Below, piece after piece: positions 9,363 through 19,680 of a DNA stretch of 64,000 bases. The translations under genes were made by a program, and so were the position numbers. The DNA comes from Saitoella complicata NRRL Y-17804 (Eukaryota; Ascomycota; Saitoellomycetes; Saitoellales; Saitoellaceae): assembly GCF_001661265.1 (NCBI RefSeq), contig NW_017566998.1, positions 1 through 64,000 of the forward strand, given 5' to 3'. The notes under the pieces were generated by a model that did not search any database, was not told the origin of the DNA, and saw only the letters and a list, made by a program, of their open reading frames with translations. How positions within the stretch are numbered: position 1 is the stretch's first letter; each line of letters starts with the position of its first letter.

Positions 9363-11210
9363 CTACAACTCCATCGTTGTCTTCTCCCCCGCGTGCATCC
9401 TAATCTGCGTCGCCATCCCCTCCTTCTCCGCATCGTACTCCTTTTCCCCCTCAACGACTTCCCCATCAATGTTCGACTCCGGGATCTGATTCAACCTATC
9501 CTCATCCTTATCCAAGCCCCTAAACCACAGATAAAACGCAACCCCACCCACGGTAGCGAGAACCGCCATAACCCCATAATTCCACACCAACAACGGATCC
9601 GCACTCAAACTCACGAACGCGAAGCCCAGAGCGGAGCTAACGGCATTGGTGAGCAAGAAGACCGCCATGACCATCGACCGCATATTCCTCGGCGCCTTGG
9701 TAAACGCATACTCAAGACCCGTGATCGACGCAAAGATCTCAGAGAGTGCGATGAGGATATAAGACCCCGTCTGCGCCCACACGTTAATATCGACAGGTTC
9801 GCAATCGGGGTCTGAGGCGTGCGTTCCGCAGGTGCTTTGTTTGTAGATATAGTACTGAATCACGCAGGCCCAAATCATGGACATCCCTCCCGTCAGAAAC
9901 CCAGCAAAGATCTTCCGGATCGGGGAGAACCTTAATCCAGCTTTCCGGAGTGCGGGGTAGACGAGTAAATCACACACTGGGATCAATATAATCAATGCGA
10001 ATGGGTCGAGGTTGCTTAGGACGTCGTTGGGGAGTCCGTGGGTGTTCATTACTGCTGCTTGACTCGTTAGGTTGTTGTTGAGTTGGTTGTACGTGAGCCA
10101 ATACAGCGGATAGAACAGAAAGACTTTGCACGCCTTTAGACCACGGGAGACTTGTGAGACCCAGGCGTCGTCGAAATCCATCCAAGGCGGGCGTTCGGAA
10201 GGCGGGATCCGGGATGGTTTGACGTTATCCCAGAACGTGCCATCATTCAAATTCTTATACGTCGTGACGGGGTTGACCGAAATCCGACCACGACACGCGT
10301 ACCGAAAAAGACTGATCGCCTTCGACAACACCGAGCCCTGTGGAGGCGAGGTAACATATCGGTTCCTCCCATGCCACATCACGAGTGGACATAGGCAGAG
10401 CATACAGGTGGGCAGGGTATACGCCAACCAAAATCCTACCCATTTCTCAGAGTAGACCATCCCAATCTGGCCCACCAGTGCACCGATGTTGATCATCAGG
10501 TAGAAGTACATGTAGATCCTGCTTGCCGTCAATGTCGGGTCAACAATCACCCTCTCCCCCGTCGTGAGAGTTTGCGTCGTCATCCGTGTCTCCTTATATT
10601 GCTCCGCGACGAGGGGTGAGATATTGGCTTTGAACCCACCCGTACCAATGCCCATGACGACGAGGGAAACTGCGAAGACCCCGATTGAGGCATTGGGATG
10701 GGCGATCACGTTCGGAATGGAAGAAATCACCATGAGGATGTGCCCAAAAATCGCAATTGCAAGCGAAACACAAATCGTTTTGTACCGCCCCCAATATGTA
10801 TCCGCAACATACCCCCCCACAAGCGGCATAACGTACGACCAAAACGTATTAAATGTCGTCAACCCCGTCGAAGCCCTTTGTCCCATGCCCAGAGCTCCAC
10901 TCTGTCCGTCATACCCCGCGCCCGTCGACGATCCCGCGGGAAGTGGCTGCTGGATAAAGTTTGTGAAGACGACGGTGGAGCCATAATAAGAAAACCGCTC
11001 GCAGAGTTCGACGAAGGCGACTGTGTAGGCGTTCCAGGGGACTTTACCGGGGACACGACGGAGGGTGGCTATTTCGTCTTCGGTTGGGTAGGGGTCGCCG
11101 TGGAGGTCGGTAGAGGAGGTTTCGAGTTCGTTGGTGTAGGAGGGGGTTACGAGGGATTTGTCGTGCGCGACGCCCATAGCGACTTGGTCGGAGGCGGAAA
11201 GGCCTGACAT
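9363..11210 (-). CDS. PTR2: POT/PTR family peptide transporter
   Basis: 615 residues, intronless, proton-coupled di/tripeptide importer of the plasma membrane. The POT signatures are visible: FVELCERFSYYG in helix 1 (the ExxERF motif), GGYVADTYWGRYKTI in helix 2 and GTGGFKANISP in helix 4-5. About twelve membrane segments are spread over residues 60-580, with a large extracellular loop near 445-470 holding Cys residues. The soluble N- and C-termini are acidic. It sits between the GlcNAc kinase and the NGT1-like transporter on the same strand. Peptide uptake would suit growth on chitin with bound protein, or on bacterial cell walls. Two GATAAG sites upstream suggest AreA/NIT2 nitrogen control. 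Confidence 0.92.
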   Translation of the reverse strand: MSGLSASDQVAMGVAHDKSLVTPSYTNELETSSTDLHGDPYPTEDEIATLRRVPGKVPWNAYTVAFVELCERFSYYGSTVVFTNFIQQPLPAGSSTGAGYDGQSGALGMGQRASTGLTTFNTFWSYVMPLVGGYVADTYWGRYKTICVSLAIAIFGHILMVISSIPNVIAHPNASIGVFAVSLVVMGIGTGGFKANISPLVAEQYKETRMTTQTLTTGERVIVDPTLTASRIYMYFYLMINIGALVGQIGMVYSEKWVGFWLAYTLPTCMLCLCPLVMWHGRNRYVTSPPQGSVLSKAISLFRYACRGRISVNPVTTYKNLNDGTFWDNVKPSRIPPSERPPWMDFDDAWVSQVSRGLKACKVFLFYPLYWLTYNQLNNNLTSQAAVMNTHGLPNDVLSNLDPFALIILIPVCDLLVYPALRKAGLRFSPIRKIFAGFLTGGMSMIWACVIQYYIYKQSTCGTHASDPDCEPVDINVWAQTGSYILIALSEIFASITGLEYAFTKAPRNMRSMVMAVFLLTNAVSSALGFAFVSLSADPLLVWNYGVMAVLATVGGVAFYLWFRGLDKDEDRLNQIPESNIDGEVVEGEKEYDAEKEGMATQIRMHAGEKTTMEL

Positions 11211-11292
11211 GGTGGTGGTGAGAGGAGAGAGGAAGGTGCTGGGCGTTTACAGGAGCCGGATCCATGGGTCTTCTTAAGCTTCTTGTCTTTCA

Positions 11293-11306
11293 CCCGCGGC
11301 CGCGGG
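11293..11306. promoter_or_regulatory. 14 bp GC palindrome CCCGCGG-CCGCGGG
   Basis: A perfect palindrome about 85 bp upstream of the peptide-transporter ATG. It contains abutting CGG/CCG triplets, the form used by Zn(II)2Cys6 factors. The assignment is only by shape and position. Confidence 0.35.
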
Positions 11307-11324
11307 GGTTGCGCAATCATCGGA

Positions 11325-11428
11325 GATAATGGCACACCTCGCTCCTCCTCGAGCTCCTCCGCCTTCCCCGTCGACGCCGCGGTCGATGTCGGCAAACTCT
11401 GCCAGTCCTTATCGCACATGACCTTATC
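11325..11428 (-). promoter_or_regulatory. GATA-factor sites upstream of PTR2
   Basis: Two GATAAG sequences on the minus strand (11413-11408 and 11428-11423) lie 15 bp apart, and a GATAA (11325-11329) lies nearby. All are 115-220 bp upstream of the ATG. Closely paired GATA motifs are the known target form of AreA/NIT2 nitrogen regulators, which control peptide and amino-acid uptake in filamentous fungi. Confidence 0.5.
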
Positions 11429-12761
11429 ACATGTCCATATCCTTCATACAACTCGAGACGGGTGTAACCTGTAGACACTTCGGTCGATTCGGTGATATTC
11501 CTTCTGGGCAATAACGGCCGAGAATTGCCTAATCAAGCTCGGGGTCGCGTCGAAAATCGCCTAGAAGAAGCGGTTAGTGTCGCGCTAGTAACGAGGAGGA
11601 CGGTGGAGATTGGGGTAATTCGGGGTACCTCGGCCGAAGTCTAAAGATATCGTACGAGAAGAGACGTGATTCGCAATTGCAAATGCCGATAAGCGGAGGA
11701 TGAATGGAGAAAGTGGATGCGTGAAGCGAAGGGCTTGGTTGACGTCGAGGAGAGAAGAGGAGCAAGCTTAGGTGTAAAAGCCATCTTTCTGTTATCGTAC
11801 GATTTGTTATTGGTTAGCAAATGAACAATGGCGAAAAAAGACAGTCGAAGCGAAAAAGGAGGTCGAGGGGTGAGGAGGACCGAGGAGGAGCACGACACTC
11901 ATTGTCTCTTGGCATGCATTCGCGAGAGAATGGAAGCGCAAGCGCCGTGTAGTCGGGCAGTACACGTTGCAACAGTCACATAGTAGATGCGTATCGTACG
12001 TGGAAATCAAACACAACTGCTGTAGCAGCTGCTTCCCTTCGAAGGAGCCGCTGCCCAAGCATTCTGCTATTCCTCTGTCAGTGCCCAGTTACATGAAGAA
12101 GATCATGAGCTCCAACGACTCCACATACCTTGCTCATCGCTGATGGAGGCCTGTCCATTTGTCATGTGGTTGCAGAAATGGCGGGTTTGGCAGTCATGTC
12201 GGGAGGGAGGACCGTGGGAACCCCATGTGCACGCGAACGGAGTTACGACGATTCAGGTGCAGTCGCGTCGGTAACCTCAGCCGAGACTAAAACCAGATCA
12301 GCTTGAAGGAGAAGCAAGACTGGTACTTCCCACACCAGCGAGGAATTCTCCTTGCGCTGAGGGATGAACGAGGGCATGTTGACAGTTTCCTCCCATTCCA
12401 GGACTTCCGCTTCTATGATTGCAGTTGAAACTACTCAGGCAGACTGTGAGTGCTGTCCTTCAGCTCCTCTTGAAGTTCGAATGCGATCAACAGTCTTCCC
12501 ACGGCGTCGACATTCCCCAATCGAGCGCTCACGCCCGGAACGTCAACGACGGTGCATTGAACGGAGGGCATGGCCAAGACGACAGATATCAGGTCATGTC
12601 ATAGCATGTTATATCGTGATATTATTATATGGAAGGGAAAAGACAAGAGTACGGGTAACGACCCAATGCAAACCTATAGCTAACCGAGACGCCATACACT
12701 CCCGGCTAATCCATCCCGACCATCCCGCTTCCGAAACCCCCCATCCAACAGCACGACTATA
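11429..12761. other. Long intergenic region upstream of PTR2
   Basis: About 1.3 kb between the 3' end of the NGT1-like gene and the PTR2 control region. Only short, overlapping frames occur. I saw no RNA gene, repeat or transposon remnant that I could support. Confidence 0.4.
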
Positions 12762-14258
12762 TCATGTAGACGAAACCCTCTCAGCAGTAACCCTAGGCTC
12801 TCCCACCTTCTGCTCATCAATAACCCCTCCCAACACCCCCTGCGGCCCTAATCCGCCAACCCCCTTCTCCCCAACCCCATCCACCGAATGATTCCCAACC
12901 TTCATCAAAATAACCGGCAACGCACACACCAAAGCAACCCCACACAACCCCCACGAACTCCCAAAAATAGCATCAAACGGTTTCTTCAAGGCATCGATAC
13001 GCCAAATAATCGCGGCCCCGGCAGATTGGATACCCTTGTAGAAACCCGCAAAGTAGGCTAGTTTTCGGGGATCGTTGGAGAGGGCGCCCATGAGCCAGTA
13101 AGCGTACGTTTGCCAGATTGCGTCGAGGAAGCCGTAGAACATGTACAACCACAAACGACCGGCATACCCTCCGTCCGAGACGTCCATGCCTTTCCCGTGT
13201 GGTCCGCCATCTGGGTGGAATTTCGTGGGTTCCCCGCGGTGGGTTTGAAAGAGCATCGCTAAACCCCCTCCCCAAATCACATTCACCAACACGAAAACGA
13301 GAATCCAACCGCTGATCGCGCGCGTCCGACGCGAGAATTGGTGCATATCGAGGAAATAACCAAAGAAGCCCGCGCCGACGATTTGCATGAGCCAGTACAT
13401 GAGCGAGTTGAGGGATCGTGTACGGATGTTGAAGAAGTATCCGTTGTAGTCGTTGAATTGGTATGTGTAGAACCAGTTCGAAGCGAAGAAGAGGGGGAAG
13501 AGGGCCACAATATAGGTATCCGTCTTCAAACACATGAGGAGACCCTTAATCTCTTGCATCGGTGTGGTTTGACGGGGGATCGCGACGTGGGAGCCATCGG
13601 GGCGGATAACGGTCTCAGGCTTTGCGAGGGTCGCAGCAAGTCCTGCACCGACGATCATGAGGATCATGAAGGCGATGTAGGTCCCGTCACCGACTGTGCC
13701 TGTATCGTTATTCCAGTTCTCGGCGACGGGGATGATTGCGCCAATCACAGCGCCCGTATTGAAGATTGCCCAGAAAATAGAGATGTACCGGCCTTTATGG
13801 CTTTCGATTGGGTAGGACATCATGATTGCGCCTTGGGCCGTCCAGAGACATGCAGCACACACGCCGAGGATCGCACCCGCTGCGATCACGAAAGCGTCGC
13901 TTTGCGTATGGTTGTAGCAGAGTAGAGATCCGGCGTAGAGCGCGTACCCGAACCCAGAGATCATGAGTGTATACCGAATACCGAGGTAATTGCAAATTGC
14001 GCCAGCGCAGAATCCGACGACGGCAAAGGTGGTGTAGAGTGCGACATTACCGTTGTCGGCGGCCGTCGCGTCGAGTTGTCCGCCACCTCCGGTACCGGAG
14101 AGGGCGTTGAACATCCCCGGACAGAGGAAGCATACGAACCCCACGAGAATGATCTGAACGAGGGGGGTGCGGTAGGCGAAGCGCGAGAGGCCGGAGCCTG
14201 TGTGGGGTTCTGGTGCGGCCAATGAGGCATGCGCTGAGTGTTTCTCGATGTCTGACAT
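12762..14258 (-). CDS. NGT1: UNC93-like MFS transporter, NGT1-type GlcNAc transporter candidate
   Basis: 498 residues, intronless, about 11-12 membrane segments. It has the UNC93/DUF895 look: an N-terminal VGFVCFLCPGMFNALSG, then NYLGIRYTLMISGFGYALY, LWTAQGAIMMSYP, KGRYISIFWAIFNTGAVIG, and a C-terminal YWLMGALSNDPRKLAYFAGF. The charge-rich N-terminus begins at the first ATG (14258); a TTG ten codons upstream is also in frame. A GlcNAc importer is expected in this pathway, and this gene is divergent from the sensor NGS1 within a cluster of GlcNAc enzymes. It is therefore the best NGT1 candidate. The family is certain; the substrate is inferred. A steroid, siderophore or other UNC93-type cargo cannot be excluded. 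Confidence 0.75.
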   Translation of the reverse strand: MSDIEKHSAHASLAAPEPHTGSGLSRFAYRTPLVQIILVGFVCFLCPGMFNALSGTGGGGQLDATAADNGNVALYTTFAVVGFCAGAICNYLGIRYTLMISGFGYALYAGSLLCYNHTQSDAFVIAAGAILGVCAACLWTAQGAIMMSYPIESHKGRYISIFWAIFNTGAVIGAIIPVAENWNNDTGTVGDGTYIAFMILMIVGAGLAATLAKPETVIRPDGSHVAIPRQTTPMQEIKGLLMCLKTDTYIVALFPLFFASNWFYTYQFNDYNGYFFNIRTRSLNSLMYWLMQIVGAGFFGYFLDMHQFSRRTRAISGWILVFVLVNVIWGGGLAMLFQTHRGEPTKFHPDGGPHGKGMDVSDGGYAGRLWLYMFYGFLDAIWQTYAYWLMGALSNDPRKLAYFAGFYKGIQSAGAAIIWRIDALKKPFDAIFGSSWGLCGVALVCALPVILMKVGNHSVDGVGEKGVGGLGPQGVLGGVIDEQKVGEPRVTAERVSST

Positions 14259-14660
14259 GTTGAGGCGTGTATAAAGAGTGAAGATCAACGTCCTGGTGAC
14301 TTCATGACCTTATATGATTCAGTCATTGTTGTTTGAAGGGTCGGTGATAAGGGTGCGTCGTCCCCGCTCGGATAGCAACAGGCGTGGGGTGCAGGGCTCA
14401 GGCGGTCCCATGCTCAATTCAGAGTCAGACTGGCGTATATACCGTACCGTAACCAAACAAACGCCGTGCATAAAGTTAAGATGTAACCGCGACAACCGTT
14501 GTCGGCTAAATGGGGTGTTATCTTACGCTCCGCTTCGGACTTCCCTCGCGCTACACCCCGCTGGCCGCTGAACTCCCGACTGCCTCGAGGAGAGGTAACA
14601 TTCCTGATCTGATCGATGTGAACACCACGTAACGCACGGGGAAGTCTACGTTACTGCTTC
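14259..14660. promoter_or_regulatory. Bidirectional promoter NGT1-like / NGS1
   Basis: 402 bp between divergent ATGs. It holds one GATAAG (14346-14351) and a GC-rich patch at 14525-14553 with ACGCTCCGCTTCGG and CCCTCGCGCT. Both of these resemble sequences upstream of the kinase gene. Shared control of transporter and sensor is an inference from the layout. Confidence 0.45.
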
Positions 14661-17429
14661 ATGGCTTCAATGGACGTAGAGGATGACTTATTGAGGTATG
14701 CTAAGCTTCTTGGAAATGAAGTACATCGGACAACAAACTGATCCGTGATTGTGCAGCTATGTCGGGGAGATGTTGGTGGTGGGGTTCAGCGGCACTACCG
14801 TAACGCCGGAGATCACCGAGCTGATCGAGCAGTACCATGTCGGAAGTGTCCTCCTCTCGAAAAAGAACATCATAGGTATGCCCTGCTCTTCTGCGCACAG
14901 GCGCGCACGAATGGCTGACCGAGAACCGCTTCGACAGATGCGCAACAAGCCGCGACATTGATCCGTGATCTCCAATGTATCGCTCGAGATTCGGGACATG
15001 AGCACCCATTGATGATTGCCGTCGACCACGAAGGCGGCTTCTTAAACTTCACGGAGACGCAATACCCAGGCGCCATGTCCCTCGCTGCAACATCCTCCCC
15101 ACAGGTCGCCCGAGACGCCTCCAGCGGCGCCGCGATGGAACTTCGCGCACTCGGCGTCAATTGGATTCTAGGCCCCGTCCTCGACGTTAACTCAGATCAG
15201 CGGAATGGAGGCTCCGGAGGTGGCATCATCGGATCAAGATCATTCGGGGATTCGGCCGAGATCGTGGGTGAGTTCGGAGCGGCGTGTATACAGGGCTACC
15301 ACAACTCCGAAATGGCGACCTGCGTAAAACATTTCCCCGGATACGGCTCCGTCGACGGCGCAGCAGGTGGTGACCACCGAACACTCTGCACCTCCTCCGA
15401 CCTCCGACCTCCATCCATCGATCCATATCGTCAAGCTATCCTGGCGGGTGTGGACTCGGTCATGGTAGCAGGCGGCACCTATCCTGCCGTAACAGGCAAC
15501 GACCTACCAGCCTTCACCTCCCCCCGACTCATCCGCAACCTCCTCCGCGAGGACCTAGGCTTCACCGGCCTCATCCTCTGCGAATGCATCGAACAAGGTC
15601 CGATAGCCTTCACCGGTCTCGGGAATATCGCGATCCGAGCGATTAGTGCAGGATGTGATGCGCTAATAGTATGCTGCAATTTCGAGAAACAGAAGGAGGG
15701 GATTGAGGCGATTGTTGAGGCGGTTGCGGAAGGGGTGTTGAGGGTTGAGAGGGTGAGGGAGAGTGTGAGGAGGATGAGGGGGATAAAGGAGCGGTTTACG
15801 ATTTGGGAAGATGCGGTGCGGGAGGTTGATATTGGGAGGATGGGACTGCGAGGGGGGTATGGGGTACTTGCAAGGAGGGCTTATGAGGGGTCTGTTACAG
15901 TTGTGAGGGATCAGGGCGGGGCACTCCAACGGCTAAAACAGCTTGTGTCGGGGGTGCCAATCGTGCCGATTACGATCGTATCGCCGATAGTCATTCCCCT
16001 GTCATCACCGCGGTCTTATTCGGAGGATTTTCGGACATTTGGAAAAGCCGTGTCGAGGTATTACTCAAAAGTCCGGCATATCCCATACAACGCTCACGGT
16101 CTGGGGCAAGCACACGAAACACTCATCCAGGGTTCTGCAGCGACGATCGTCCTTGTCTCCAACATCGAGCGAAATCCTTGTCAATCCATGATTACAAAGT
16201 ACATTCGACTCCTGGCTGGCGATAAGCCGGTCGTTGTCGTGTCAGTTGCCACGCCATACGATTTTGCGTTCGATACGTCAATATGTACCCTCGTCTGTAT
16301 CTATGATTATTCGCATATGGCACAGGAGGTATTGGCTGATGCGCTGTTTGGGAAGGTAGTGCCGAAGGGTGTGATCCCTATCACTGCTCTCCGGAATAAT
16401 CATGGAGGACAAGTCACTTCTCCTCGCTCGCAATCCTCGCCAGTGGAAGATTGGAGTAAGAACGATGATACAGTCACGCTGGTCGAGCTGTGGAAAGAGT
16501 GCTTCCGTTCACCAGGGATGCAGATGGATGCACCCACATTGCTGTCAATACTTGATCGTCCCGCTCCGCTCGCACGTCATTTTGTCGTCAGGAACTCGGC
16601 AACGAGGACGATGACTGGGTTCATCGCGACATTTCTCACAAACGTGCGACAGGCGGATGGTGCATCGTGTTTGATGGGTTCAATCGGTGTCATCCTCGTA
16701 CACCCCGAGCATCGCAATAGTGGAATTGGGAGTGCACTGTTGCAACACGCAGTCATTCACCTGAGAGCGAACGCGGACAAGCGATTCGGATTGCAGTTTG
16801 GCAGCACGTTTCCTCGGCTTCTGCCAGGCATTCCATGTGACCTCGATATACGGGATCAAGACTGGGTGCGGAGACGAGGGTGGAATATCGAGGAGGACGA
16901 GATCCACGATATGCACATGTCTCTCGACACTTGTTCTCCTTCAACGGATTACATCAAACAAGCAGGTGACGCGGGGGTAATCTATCAGACGTGCCGGGCG
17001 AAGCAATACGCGCAACTCACAGAGTTCGTGCGAAGGGAGTTCTCGCACTTGCCAGGGTGGGTCCATGCGTATGAAACCTTGGCTCTGACGGATGATATCA
17101 CAGATGCCGTCATCGGAGTCGACTTGAATGGGGATATCGTCTGTTCTGTTATCGTCTACTCGATGCTCGGAAGTAACCTACTCGTCTCAGACTTGCGTTG
17201 GCCAATGTCTATGAATGAAAGAGTGGGTGGTATGACGTGTTTGGGGACGACTAAAGAACATCAGGCATCTGCGGTGGGGTTAGGACTGGTTCAAGCTGCG
17301 GTTGGGGAGTTGAGAAAGAGGGATCTGACGAATTGCTATGTTGATTGGACGAGGTGTCCGAGGTGGTTTGGGAAGGTTGGGTTTACGATTTGGCGGACGT
17401 ATCGGGAGGCATGGACAATCGTGGAATAA
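14661..17429 (+). CDS. NGS1: GlcNAc sensor/transducer: GH3 domain fused to GNAT domains
   Basis: Three exons (14661-14695, 14757-14875, 14938-17429) give 881 residues. The introns are 61 and 62 bp with GTATG donors. An N-terminal GH3 beta-N-acetylglucosaminidase-like barrel starts near residue 12 (VGEMLVVGFSG), with AVDHEGG and KHFPGYGS (from residue 182). A GH3 C-terminal-type domain follows (about 400-540), then a GNAT acetyltransferase with motif A VHPEHRNSGIGSALL (639-653). A second GNAT-like fold ends the protein (LGTTKEHQASAVG near 820, then RWFGKVGF). This is the architecture of Candida Ngs1, which binds GlcNAc and acetylates histones at GlcNAc genes. At the NagZ nucleophile position there is Glu267 (LILCEC) instead of Asp, and the D-x-H dyad is changed to G-D-H (196-198). 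A sensor role is therefore more likely than normal hydrolysis. Confidence 0.9.
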
Positions 17430-17601
17430 GTTATACGGAAGGCCAGGCGTTCTGGCGTTTGAAAGGCGAACATCTGATGGATCATATATACCCACGCATA
17501 CCTAAGACGGGGGCTGAAAAGGCACTGGAGTGATAGCTCGCACCAAAAAGTTCTGATTATCGAGATTTTAACACGGTCCACATGTGCAAAGTCACATCCA
17601 A

Positions 17602-19427
17602 TCAAGCATAACACATCCCCGGCCTCTGGGCACACCAGATTGGCTGAATCGGCTCAGCCTGAATGCCCCTCCCCAACAACCTATATCTCATCTCATGCAA
17701 TCTCGGCGTAGCACTAATCGTCGTCCGATTCACCCCCTCCGCATCCGTCCTCCCACTCCACAACACCTCTCCCGCCGCACATGCCCTCGGCCAAACCATC
17801 CGATCCAGGTTCGCCGGGTCAGTTTGCTCGGTCCAGAGGTTGATCTCCCCACCCACGACCATGGAAGCTTCCTCCGCTGTCAAGTTCCCGATGGGATCGA
17901 AGGAGTAGATAAGACGCCAATTCTTGGTTGGTGCGCAGTAGTCTGTGAAGGGGTAGTACACCGTATCGTTCTGGAAATCAATGAATTGGCCTTTTCCGCA
18001 GTCGAGATACCAGTAGTTATAGTTCCCGACAATGGCACGGTACCCTTTTGCGATTACAGACTTTACGTTCCGGGTTGCTTGCCACACTTGTATCAATGTG
18101 TCTTTAGCCAAAGTTACGTTCCAGTCAAGGAGCATTTCTTCCCACGCGATGCCCGTGAAGCCGTATTCGTGGACCTTCGCTTGTGCGTTCAGAACGAAGG
18201 CGTTTACGAGGGGTTGCAGGACTTCGGAGTCGTTTGAGCGGACGGTGGGGTCGAGGAGGTATGCGTTAGGTTTAACTTCGTCGCCGCCTGTGTGGTAAAA
18301 AGCAGCATACTCCTTAAGGCGGGGTAGGAGGTCGTCAAACATGTTGTCAATAAAGACGGTGACATCCGAGCTGTTCAGACGTAATGTACCGCTTGGGGGT
18401 TCCGCTGCGACATTGTCTGCAGCCCAGTTGGGATCGTCCACGGCACACGTCAATTCAGGGTGCGAGTACCCAATCGAACCTGAATGTCCCGGCATGTCTA
18501 TCTCCAAGATGACCTGTACTCCGCGATCTGAACCGTAGGACTGGATCAATTCGATATCGGTAGGTGTATACCACAATCCCGGGGCATAAGCTCCTTTCTC
18601 GGCAAGCTCTGGGTAACAGGGGATTACAAGAGGCCAAGATTGAGCGTCTGTAATGTGGAGGTGGAGAGTATTGAACTTGTTGAAGGCAAGGGCATCTATT
18701 TGACGAAGGATATCTGGGACGGGGAAGAAATTACGGGCCTGTGAGGCAGAGGTCGGTCAGTCTTCGCTCAGGGAGGGGAGATCGGAAGAAGGGAACATAC
18801 CACGTCAAAGTTCATTCCGCGATGCTGGAACTTCGGAGCGTCCTCAATATGGATGGGTGCATCTGGAATGTAGACCATGTTGCTTCCCTGCCCATTCTGG
18901 TACAAATATGTCGACGGAGAGTATGTATAGAACAACTGCTGCAGCGTAGTCAAGCCATGCAAACATCCCAACGAGTGCGTACACTCCACCACAACCGGCG
19001 ATCCATCCACAGGGATATCAAGCGTGTACGACTCCGATATGTTGAAAGCAACGGGACTCGCGATGTTGGAAGGATCCGTGTCAGTCTGCTTGACAATGAT
19101 CTGCGAAATCATAGGCGCTCCCATGATGTACTGCGTGCAAGGCTGGAAGTCGATCCCAAACGGATGCAACATCCAAGGAACGAAATTGTCCGTCATGAGA
19201 GCCTTGAGGGTCCTCGCGATCGCCGACTGAACGCGGGGTTCCGTGGAGCTCCCAGTGCAGTTATCTAAGAGGATAGCGGCGGCCGGAGGAACAAATTTGA
19301 AGTCCACATTGGGCGACAACTGAAGGAGTGTGGTTCCGTTGGTGCGATTCCCCGATGGGATCGGCCAGAGAGCGTGTACAGGTGTGAGGAGGATCGAGCA
19401 GAGGGCGAAAAAGAGCGGTGCTTGCAT
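17602..19427 (-). CDS. Secreted GH20 beta-N-acetylhexosaminidase
   Basis: Two exons (19427-18801 and 18738-17602, 62 bp intron with donor GTATGT) encode 587 residues. It releases GlcNAc from the non-reducing end of chitin oligomers outside the cell. A hydrophobic signal peptide (MQAPLFFALCSILLTPVHA) precedes the mature start LWPIPSG, which is typical of fungal NAG1/HEX1 enzymes. The GH20b domain is followed by the catalytic barrel with HLHITDAQSWPL, EIDMPGHSG and the catalytic pair Asp362-Glu363 in YHTGGDEV. The Trp residues of the substrate pocket (WQATR, NLWTEQTD) are present, as are several N-glycosylation sequons. An in-frame GTG seven codons upstream is less likely than the ATG used. It is the extracellular entry point of the cluster and is convergent with NGS1. 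Confidence 0.94.
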
Positions 19428-19490
19428 GATGAGCTTGATCTGAATCACCGCGGGGTTGCTCGAACATCATGAAAGGAGGTAGTCGATATC

Positions 19491-19542
19491 TTATATACTG
19501 GACAGAACTCTAAATTTAGGTATCTCGCGGTCCGCGCTCAGC
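19491..19542 (-). promoter_or_regulatory. GH20 core promoter with TATA box and GC element
   Basis: TATATAA on the minus strand (19497-19491) lies about 65 bp upstream of the GH20 ATG. Just beyond it is CTCGCGG-TCC-GCGCTCAGC (19524-19542). A related sequence, CTCGCGG followed by GCGCTCGCTCAGC, lies in the DAC1/NAG1 promoter. Confidence 0.5.
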
Positions 19543-19680
19543 CGCACGGGTCGCCGTCCGCAAGTCGCCAGCTTCCCACGCATGTGCCTACAGTACAACG
19601 AACCGCCAGCGCGAGACGTGACGGAGCGACCACGGGTACCCTGAGAGAGCCTGCCTACAGTAGGGTATCACCTTCGCTCC

